The notes under the pieces: generated by a model | Told to the model about the DNA's origin: nothing | The model's input: the letters and a program-made list of their open reading frames with translations, nothing else | Database searches by the model: none | Position numbers and translations under genes: made by a program | Shown: positions 29,212-35,734 of the stretch, in pieces | Numbering within the stretch: the first letter of the stretch is position 1 | Layout: every line of letters begins with the position of its first letter | Assembly (NCBI GenBank): GCA_030692905.1 | Contig: JAUYBT010000168.1 | Span: 1 to 36,793, forward strand | Direction: 5' to 3' | DNA length: 36,793 nt | DNA from: Bacteroidales bacterium | GTDB lineage: Bacteria > Bacteroidota > Bacteroidia > Bacteroidales > VadinHA17

Positions 29212-30030
29212 CCAGCTACCTCCGGCGCCGCCACCACCAAAGCTGCCTCCACCGAAACCGCCGAAGCCGCCGCCTCCACCGCCACCACCGGAAAAACCAC
29301 CCCAGCTTCCGCTATGCGAACCTCTTCCCGAATTCATCATTCCGAGAAGTAACCAGAATGGTAATCCGCCGGTACTGATATTTTTATTGTTCGAGCCTAC
29401 TGATTTTCTGGAGATCATTGCTATTATAATGATGATTATAAAAATTATGAGACCAAACGGAACATCTTTACCGGTGCTCTTCTTTGCCTTTTGTCCATAT
29501 TCAGCAGCTGAAAACTCACCTCTTGCCAACGACATGAGGGTATTTGCAGCATTACTAAGCCCGCCATAATAATCTCCGGCTCTGAATGCAGGTAGTATCT
29601 CGTTATCAACTATCTCACCACAGGTTATATCCGGAATTGCTCCCTCGAGACCATATCCCGGAGTAATCTGAACCTCTCCCTTAGAATCAGGAGTTTTAGG
29701 TTTAACCAGAATAAGTACACCATTGTTAAGTCCTTTCTGACCTATACCCCATTTTTCTGCTAAACGTTGTGCATAGTCCGATTTGTCATATCCACTAAGA
29801 GTGGGTACAATAACGATTGCTATCTGTGTTGATGTTGAATCGTTGAAAGCGACCAGCTTCCGTTCGAGCATACTGACTTCTTCTGCTTTGAGCATCCCTG
29901 CAAAATCGTTAACGAGCCTTGGAGGAACAGGCCTGGCAGGGATATCCTGTGAAAATACTCTGTTAATTGAAATAGTGCAGAATAGAATCGCAAGAGTTAG
30001 CAAATACAAATCTTTTCTTTTCATTGTCAT
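29209..30030 (-). CDS. TPM domain protein (YgcG-like) with TM segment and Gly-rich C-terminus
   Basis: Signal peptide, TPM region (VNDFAGMLKAEEVSMLERKLVAFNDSTSTQIAIVIVPTLSGYDKSDYAQRLAEKWGIGQKGLNNGVLILV), and C-terminal GGFSGGGGGGGGFGGFGGGSFGGGGAGGSW. Confidence 0.92.
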   Translation of the reverse strand: MTMKRKDLYLLTLAILFCTISINRVFSQDIPARPVPPRLVNDFAGMLKAEEVSMLERKLVAFNDSTSTQIAIVIVPTLSGYDKSDYAQRLAEKWGIGQKGLNNGVLILVKPKTPDSKGEVQITPGYGLEGAIPDITCGEIVDNEILPAFRAGDYYGGLSNAANTLMSLARGEFSAAEYGQKAKKSTGKDVPFGLIIFIIIIIIAMISRKSVGSNNKNISTGGLPFWLLLGMMNSGRGSHSGSWGGFSGGGGGGGGFGGFGGGSFGGGGAGGSW

Positions 30031-30479
30031 TACTCCCCCTTAATTTTATCGAATGAAATCTCATCGGACAGTTCGTTTACATCATCCTTGCTATAAGGGA
30101 AGTGAGTCTTAAGCTGTTTCCCGGCAAGCATAATCCCTTCTGCAAGTCCTTCTGTGAATTTCCCTTCTCTGAAATTTTTCTGAAGAAGTGTGCTTATCTC
30201 ATCCCAAAAACCGGCAGGCACCTTTGCATTAATACCTGCATCACCGATTATGGCGAACTTTCTGTTACTGACAGCAAGATAAAACAGGACTCCGTTGCGT
30301 TCAGTTGTTTTATGCATTCCGAGCTTTTTGAATACCCATGATGCTCTGTCGAGAACATCGCCCGTAAATGAGGTTTCGATATGAACTTTTATTTCGCCCG
30401 AGGTTTCTTTTTCAGCTTCTTTAACAGAAGCAAGAATCTGAGCCTGTTGTTCTTTCGTAAAGAACGATGAAGCTTTCAT
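30030..30479 (-). CDS. TPM domain protein, short cytosolic form
   Basis: FFTKEQQAQILASVKEAEKETSGEIKVHIETSF...RNGVLFYLAVSNRKFAIIGDAGINAKVPAGFWDEI. Confidence 0.88.
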   Translation of the reverse strand: MKASSFFTKEQQAQILASVKEAEKETSGEIKVHIETSFTGDVLDRASWVFKKLGMHKTTERNGVLFYLAVSNRKFAIIGDAGINAKVPAGFWDEISTLLQKNFREGKFTEGLAEGIMLAGKQLKTHFPYSKDDVNELSDEISFDKIKGE

Positions 30480-30499
30480 TTATACTGTATGAATAAAAA

Positions 30500-31102
30500 T
30501 TAAAACTTAACTTCCGGTGCCTTTTCAGCACCTTCAACAGCCTCAAAATAAGGCTTAGCCTGAAAGCCAGACATACCAGCGAGGAAGTTCTGAGGGAACC
30601 GTTTAATATAAGTATTATATGATAAAGCCACTTCATTGAACTTTCTTCTTTCAACTGAAATCCTGTTCTCTGTACCTTCAAGTTCCACCTGTAGATCTCT
30701 GAAATTCTGAGTTGCTTTAAGTACCGGATATTGCTCAACGACAACCATCAACCTTGAAAGAGCTGAAGAAACCTGTCCCTGAGCCTGCTGGAACTGTTGC
30801 ATATTTTCTGCAGTCATTTTTGTAGGATCGATTGTTACGGATGTTGCTTTCGATCTGGCTTCGATTACTTGTGTCAGCGTAGTCTGTTCAAAATTTGCAG
30901 CGCCCTTAACTGTATTGACAAAATTGGGAATCAGGTCGGATCTGCGCTGGTATGCTGTTTCAACATTTCCCCACTGACTTGTTACCCCTTCGTTCATTGT
31001 AACCATTCTATTATAAACTTTTGTGCCCCAAAGCACAATACCCAGAACAACCAGGGCCAGGAAGCCCACTATAATAATTGTAATTAAACAACCTTTTTTC
31101 AT
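30500..31102 (-). CDS. LemA family protein
   Basis: Single N-terminal TM (MKKGCLITIIIVGFLALVVLGIVLWG) then VYNRMVTMNEGVTSQWGNVETAYQRRSDLIPNFVNTVKGAANFEQTTLTQVIEARSKA. Start chosen at 31102 because a TACCTTTG box overlaps the ORF-track start at 31129. Confidence 0.93.
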   Translation of the reverse strand: MKKGCLITIIIVGFLALVVLGIVLWGTKVYNRMVTMNEGVTSQWGNVETAYQRRSDLIPNFVNTVKGAANFEQTTLTQVIEARSKATSVTIDPTKMTAENMQQFQQAQGQVSSALSRLMVVVEQYPVLKATQNFRDLQVELEGTENRISVERRKFNEVALSYNTYIKRFPQNFLAGMSGFQAKPYFEAVEGAEKAPEVKF

Positions 31103-31126
31103 TATTATGATTTTTAAAAATTTCTC

Positions 31127-31134
31127 CAAAGGTA
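31127..31134 (-). promoter_or_regulatory. Putative -7 box of lemA (TACCTTTG on the minus strand)
   Basis: caaaggta on the plus strand, 25 nt upstream of the 31102 start. Confidence 0.5.
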
Positions 31135-31183
31135 ATACATATGGTTGATTATTCCATTATTCGATTTAATCCGCATTATTGAT

Positions 31184-31191
31184 TATTTTTG
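31184..31191 (+). promoter_or_regulatory. Putative -7 box of ddl (TATTTTTG)
   Basis: TAnnTTTG match 23 nt upstream of the ATG at 31214. Confidence 0.4.
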
Positions 31192-31213
31192 GGATATTAA
31201 ACTTTGACAAACA

Positions 31214-32182
31214 ATGAGAACCATTGCAATAGCAGCAGGGGGCGATTCCTCTGAATTTGAGGTTTCTGTGAAGAGCGCCAATGAAGTTAGTAAAGTACTA
31301 TCATCCAGATATATAATTTATATTATTTTGATTCGTGGAACAAACTGGTACTGGGAAGATCAGAAGGGACGTTATCATAATATTGACAAGAATGATTTCA
31401 GTCTTGTTACCGACGAATACAGGATAAGGTTTGATGCAGTATTCATTGCAATACACGGTACTCCGGGTGAGAATGGCTTACTACAGGGATATTTCGATAT
31501 GATGGGTATTCCTTACACAAGTTGCGGTGCATTTTGTTCCACCCTTACATTTAATAAACAGGCATGCAAACTCTTTCTGAAAGAGTATAAGATACCGATG
31601 ACCGATGCCATTCTGATAAGAAGAAGTGATAAGACAGACATAAAAAACATTATTAAACAGATTGGGCTTCCCTGTTTTGTCAAACCGAACAACAGCGGTT
31701 CAAGTTTTGGTGTAACCAAAGTGAAGAAAAAGGAGAAGCTACTATCTGCTATTGAAACCGCCTTTAAGGAGAGCAATGAGGTGATGATAGAAGCATTTAT
31801 GGATGGAAGAGAGGTAGCATGCGGGGTTGTCAAAACCAGGAACAAAGCCATAGTTCTTCCTGTAACTGAGATTATAAGCAAAAATGAGTTTTTCGATTAC
31901 GAAGCAAAATATACTCCCGGAAAATCAGATGAGGTCACCCCTGCCGATATGCCTGCGGTTGTTACTGACGAGATTCAGAGATTAAGCTCCCTTGTTTACG
32001 ATCTTCTTGGTTGTAAGGGAATTGTAAGGGTTGATTTTATTGTAATCGGCCAGCAACCATATTTTCTTGAGATTAATACAGTTCCCGGGATGACAGAAGA
32101 AAGTCTGGTTCCGAAACAGGCAGCGGCAGCCGGAATTGCACTCGAAGATATATATTCGATGGTTGTTGAGGATCTGTTCTGA
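31214..32182 (+). CDS. ddl: D-alanine--D-alanine ligase
   Basis: IAIHGTPGENGLLQGYFDMMGIPYTSCG, CFVKPNNSGSSFGVTKVK, VDFIVIGQQPYFLEINTVPGMTEESLVPKQA. Confidence 0.96.
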   Translation: MRTIAIAAGGDSSEFEVSVKSANEVSKVLSSRYIIYIILIRGTNWYWEDQKGRYHNIDKNDFSLVTDEYRIRFDAVFIAIHGTPGENGLLQGYFDMMGIPYTSCGAFCSTLTFNKQACKLFLKEYKIPMTDAILIRRSDKTDIKNIIKQIGLPCFVKPNNSGSSFGVTKVKKKEKLLSAIETAFKESNEVMIEAFMDGREVACGVVKTRNKAIVLPVTEIISKNEFFDYEAKYTPGKSDEVTPADMPAVVTDEIQRLSSLVYDLLGCKGIVRVDFIVIGQQPYFLEINTVPGMTEESLVPKQAAAAGIALEDIYSMVVEDLF

Positions 32183-32188
32183 ATAATT

Positions 32189-32251
32189 GCACAGGGCACA
32201 GGGCGCAGAGCGCAGAGCTCAGGGCGCAGGGCTCAGGGCAAAAGACAAAAG
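32189..32251 (+). repeat. 7-nt tandem repeat tract: (GCNCAGR)x7, GCAAAAG, ACAAAAG
   Basis: gcacagg gcacagg gcgcaga gcgcaga gctcagg gcgcagg gctcagg gcaaaag acaaaag, starting 7 nt after the ddl stop. Confidence 0.9.
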
Positions 32252-32339
32252 TTGACCACAAAAAATCCTCTCCCTGGAGGGGTAAGGGGTGGGTTTCTTA
32301 TTCCAAAATTTGTTACTAATCTAATTGATTAAAACGAGA

Positions 32340-32372
32340 CCTGCCGCGAATTAAAACCGGCAGGTTTTTTAT
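32340..32372 (+). terminator. Rho-independent terminator downstream of ddl
   Basis: cctgccg-cgaattaaaac-cggcagg followed by tttttt. Confidence 0.8.
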
Positions 32373-32394
32373 TTTCCCTGGAGGCCAGGATTAC

Positions 32395-32450
32395 AAGCTC
32401 TTTTGCAATTTTTGCTAGTTTGTAGGCTTTTGCGAATTGCAAATGTGCTT
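32395..32450. repeat. Imperfect inverted repeat (16-nt arms, 14/16 paired, 24-nt loop)
   Basis: aagctcttttgcaatt (32395-32410) versus aattgcaaatgtgctt (32435-32450). Confidence 0.8.
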
Positions 32451-32488
32451 ACACCAGTCCGTTGGAATAGGTGCTGTTGCGTAGTTTT

Positions 32489-33784
32489 TTATTTTTTAGT
32501 CAGTTTGTAGTTGCCTGTGTTTTCATTTTTTGTCACTGAATAACCGTCTTTAAGTTCCAATGTCCAACCGTCTCCGCTTATATTTTTATTCTCATTCTTT
32601 ATAGGAATGGTTACTGAAATTTTGTCCCAATTAGAACTCATTAATGCTCCGTTCTCAACTGTAAGTATTCCCCAGTTGTCAGTAACTCTAATATTCGGAT
32701 AAACTGTTCCCTTGTCTTCGATAGGCATAATATTTCTTGGGTCAAATGATACATTCATCTGCTCAAATTGGATTACAAGATGAGGTTGGTCAATAAATTT
32801 ACTTTTGTATTCAGCAATCAGTTTTTTTGTTTTTTCTTCTCTTGTTTTTTCTTCTGAAATAATTACCTCTCCGTTGTATTGATTTAAAATTAAGTCAGTC
32901 GTTTTCTTTAAATCATTCGGTAGTGATATGTCAAATGCCTTTATAAAATAGTCAGTCAGGTTTGTTTTAATTGTTATTTCTCTGTTCCAACCTTTTTTTG
33001 TATTGACAAGTAAGTAACCGTAGATAGGAATTGTTTGATAAGCAAATGAACGAACAAATGTAGGGTTGCTCAAAAAAGAATTTATGCTTTGCACAAAGTG
33101 TTCGGTAGATTGTTTTTTATTTCTCCTGCTAATTACCGAACCTGTGTATTCAGCAATTCCTTCATTTAGTTCTAATAAGTTTTCGGTAGTGTCTGCTCCA
33201 GGATAAAGCGAATATCTATATTTCCTAAAAGTCAGGGCATTAGTTAGATGCGTTTTCCGTTCAATTTCATTGGTTGTTTGTATAGTCTTTTTTAATGCTT
33301 CTAATTCTAAACGCAAATAAATTCTTCCATCCTTTTGGTCAAGGTGATTATTTTCAGTATTGAATAGTTTGAAACCTAATGACGGTTGACTTACGTGAAA
33401 TAACTCGTGGGCAAGTAAATTTAATCTGTCCTGTTTATTGACTGGTAATGGAAGCATAATCATAGCCCAACGTCTGCCGTTCCAATTGATCGCTGTGTTT
33501 GCAATGTTAATTTCGTTTGGTAAAATTCCAGAAAAAATTTCACCAACTTGCTTGAGAATACCAGCCGTGTCGGAAAAGTTTGCAAATAGTTGTCTTGTAT
33601 TAGGATTGACTAAAAGTATTGGTCCATATAAATCTGTCGCCCACATTTGTTGATGTTTGTTTGCCTCAACTTTAATTTCATTGAAATAGGTTGCAATACT
33701 GTCCTGAAAGGTTGAAATTTTCTGTCCAAACGATGATTGAATGAACATAAAAATCAATGTCGTGATGTAAAATCTTTTTATCAT
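32489..33784 (-). CDS. Secreted gluzincin-like zinc metallopeptidase of unknown family
   Basis: Signal peptide (MIKRFYITTLIFMFIQSSFGQ), LLAHELFHVSQPSLGF (HExxH), then LLELNEGIAEYTGSVISRRN (EGxAEY). Confidence 0.7.
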   Translation of the reverse strand: MIKRFYITTLIFMFIQSSFGQKISTFQDSIATYFNEIKVEANKHQQMWATDLYGPILLVNPNTRQLFANFSDTAGILKQVGEIFSGILPNEINIANTAINWNGRRWAMIMLPLPVNKQDRLNLLAHELFHVSQPSLGFKLFNTENNHLDQKDGRIYLRLELEALKKTIQTTNEIERKTHLTNALTFRKYRYSLYPGADTTENLLELNEGIAEYTGSVISRRNKKQSTEHFVQSINSFLSNPTFVRSFAYQTIPIYGYLLVNTKKGWNREITIKTNLTDYFIKAFDISLPNDLKKTTDLILNQYNGEVIISEEKTREEKTKKLIAEYKSKFIDQPHLVIQFEQMNVSFDPRNIMPIEDKGTVYPNIRVTDNWGILTVENGALMSSNWDKISVTIPIKNENKNISGDGWTLELKDGYSVTKNENTGNYKLTKK

Positions 33785-33849
33785 ATCGTTGTCTTTTTAA
33801 AATTACGCAACGTATATGCAAGGCGTAGTAAATAACTACTCATATAGAT

Positions 33850-34266
33850 CTATTTCTCCCTATGAAATAACATATTCAGAGCCCTGTCGAACAGTGTAAG
33901 TATCAGAATCCCAATAAAAACATATATCAGCAACCCAGGGAGATTAAAATTAAAGATTGATGTAAGATTAATCTCGGGCAAAGAAACCTTAATATTTTTA
34001 ATAAGTTCTACCACCGGAAGTGCTGATAAATCAGTTTCACTTCCGGGAATGAGAAAAGCCGCAACTATCAATAAAATTGTAATAGCGGCAGAAATTACAG
34101 GGACAAGGTTTTTATTCCGTAACCTGCCGGCAGCCTTCAAAAGTGCGGCCTCGAGTTGAATGCGCATCATTACTTTTGAAGTAAATCCTTCAGGGGCTTT
34201 TTCAATCCTTTCAGGATTAATATACTGCTTTAGAAGATCTTCCTTATATTTTTCCTGTTTATTCAT
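33850..34266 (-). CDS. Small membrane protein following the ECF sigma factor, candidate anti-sigma partner
   Basis: Soluble N-terminus (INPERIEKAPEGFTSKVMMRIQ) and two TM segments, directly downstream of the sigma gene. Confidence 0.6.
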   Translation of the reverse strand: MNKQEKYKEDLLKQYINPERIEKAPEGFTSKVMMRIQLEAALLKAAGRLRNKNLVPVISAAITILLIVAAFLIPGSETDLSALPVVELIKNIKVSLPEINLTSIFNFNLPGLLIYVFIGILILTLFDRALNMLFHREK

Positions 34267-34304
34267 CAGTTAATAATTTATTTGTTTAAGGTCTGATGGA
34301 ACCA

Positions 34305-34361
34305 CACATGATTGAAAATGAAATATTCTCAATAGTGATTGTAATTTTGATCAATCATGTG
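34305..34361. repeat. 11-bp perfect inverted repeat spanning the sigma factor 3' end
   Basis: cacatgattga (34305-34315) / tcaatcatgtg (34351-34361), 35-nt loop. Confidence 0.85.
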
Positions 34362-34937
34362 GGTTTCATGATATATTAATTTTTTCTTTTCAACCTTTTC
34401 AATTATTTCCAACATCTTCTGCCTCGCCCTGAAAAGCTTCACTTTAATATTTGATTTGCTTATTCCGGTTAAATCCGATATTTCATCGGTACTCATCTCC
34501 TCATAATAGTAGAGACTTATTAATCCTCGTTCTTCTTCGTTTATTTTCTGCAGGGCAAAGTTAATCAAAGAACTTCTGTATTCCTTTTCTGCCTCTTCCT
34601 CGCTTGTGTTGTTCCCTATAAAATCTGTAGCATCAGCCGGAAAATCCTCAAGGGAAAGGACTCCTTTTTTCTTAATTCGTACATGCGAAATCGCAGTATT
34701 ATAAACTATCCGGTAAAGCCAGGTGGCAAAACTACTTTTCATTTTAAACCCTTTCAGTGACCTGTAAACTTTTAAAAATGAATCCTGTGCAACCTCTTCA
34801 GCCTCTTCATGGTTGCCGCATATCCTGAAAGCAAGGTTATATGCTTTATTCTTATGCCGGTCGACTATATAACTGAAAGCATTACTCTTTCCGGCCAACA
34901 CCTGCTCTATATATAATATGTCGCCTTTATAATCCAT
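34329..34937 (-). CDS. ECF-type RNA polymerase sigma factor
   Basis: Region 2 (AYNLAFRICGNHEEAEEVAQDSFLKVYRSLKGFKMKSSFATWLYRIVYN) and region 4 (LYYYEEMSTDEISDLTGISKSNIKVKLFRARQKM). Confidence 0.95.
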   Translation of the reverse strand: MDYKGDILYIEQVLAGKSNAFSYIVDRHKNKAYNLAFRICGNHEEAEEVAQDSFLKVYRSLKGFKMKSSFATWLYRIVYNTAISHVRIKKKGVLSLEDFPADATDFIGNNTSEEEAEKEYRSSLINFALQKINEEERGLISLYYYEEMSTDEISDLTGISKSNIKVKLFRARQKMLEIIEKVEKKKLIYHETHMIDQNYNHY

Positions 34938-35073
34938 TCTGCCTGTTTGACGAGTAAAGTTATGAATTGGTTACCGGAATAAATAAAATAATTATTAATC
35001 ATTTTTTTGTAACCGGGTTCCGGGAACTATAGTCTAAAGGTGCAAAAAGAGTTTTTAACCAATAATTAAAGTC

Positions 35074-35418
35074 ATGGAAACATTAGTTGCTTTTATCGCA
35101 TTATTCGCTACAGTATTTGGCATTATGTATGTTCACTACACAACACGTAACAAAGAAAGATTGGCACTCATTGAGAAAGGTGCAGATGCCAGCCTGTTCA
35201 ACACGGGTAAAGAGGGGCATAAATTTACATTTGCCTGGGGTAAGTTGACTCTGAAGATCGGAATGCTTTTTATGGGCATTGCATTAGGTATAATGGCAGG
35301 GGCAATTCTTTCCTACGCCGGGGTACTTGATGAAGATGCTAATTACCCGGCAATGATCTTCTTCTTCGGCGGACTCAGCCTTGTATTGTTTTATGTTATT
35401 GACAGAAAAAACAAATAA
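35074..35418 (+). CDS. DUF6249-like small membrane protein
   Basis: Three hydrophobic segments with an ERLALIEKGADASLF motif, divergent from the sigma factor. Confidence 0.8.
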   Translation: METLVAFIALFATVFGIMYVHYTTRNKERLALIEKGADASLFNTGKEGHKFTFAWGKLTLKIGMLFMGIALGIMAGAILSYAGVLDEDANYPAMIFFFGGLSLVLFYVIDRKNK

Positions 35419-35431
35419 CAAAAGACAAAAC
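35418..35431 (+). repeat. Two-unit 7-nt repeat (ACAAAAG ACAAAAC) overlapping the TAA
   Basis: Read directly, same motif as 29163-29211 and 32238-32251. Confidence 0.6.
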
Positions 35432-35440
35432 TTGTAATAG

Positions 35441-35467
35441 GGACATACAATGGCATGTCCTTTTTTA
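35441..35467 (+). terminator. Rho-independent terminator
   Basis: ggacat-acaatggc-atgtcc followed by tttttta. Confidence 0.75.
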
Positions 35468-35568
35468 TTTAAACAAAATGAAGAATATAATTGTTCTCAT
35501 AACTGGTTTATTTTTGGCTGAATGATGCAAAGCTAAAAATAATCAATAAGAGGGATTGATAATTTATA

Positions 35569-35576
35569 TACTTTTG
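35569..35576 (+). promoter_or_regulatory. Putative -7 box (TACTTTTG) upstream of the 33-codon ORF and the transaldolase
   Basis: TAnnTTTG match. Confidence 0.45.
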
Positions 35577-35601
35577 CCACGAAATAATTAAGTGATTTGA
35601 T

Positions 35602-35703
35602 ATGCCGTTAATGAATGATCACGCAGAAGTTAAGAAATCCGGACTTAAAGTATTTCAGCAACCAACAGCTGATGAACTGCTTTATTCGTCGAAAATAAAA
35701 TGA
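35602..35703 (+). CDS. Short ORF, 33 aa, possible leader peptide or gene remnant
   Basis: MPLMNDHAEVKKSGLKVFQQPTADELLYSSKIK*, between the promoter-like box and the transaldolase ATG. Confidence 0.3.
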   Translation: MPLMNDHAEVKKSGLKVFQQPTADELLYSSKIK

Positions 35704-35734
35704 ACTAGTTGAAACCTTACCAATAATTAAAACC

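Noticed and set aside
30421-30744. 107-aa minus-strand ORF across the lemA/TPM junction
   Set aside because: Alternative frame of two well-supported genes.
32189-32251. Possible CRISPR array from tandem repetition after ddl
   Set aside because: Units are 7 nt and contiguous with no spacers, and no cas genes are present.
32476-33811. Classical integron cassette
   Set aside because: The flanking 8-mers do not match GTTRRRY/RYYYAAC at all positions and no integrase is visible. Kept only as a cassette-like hypothesis.
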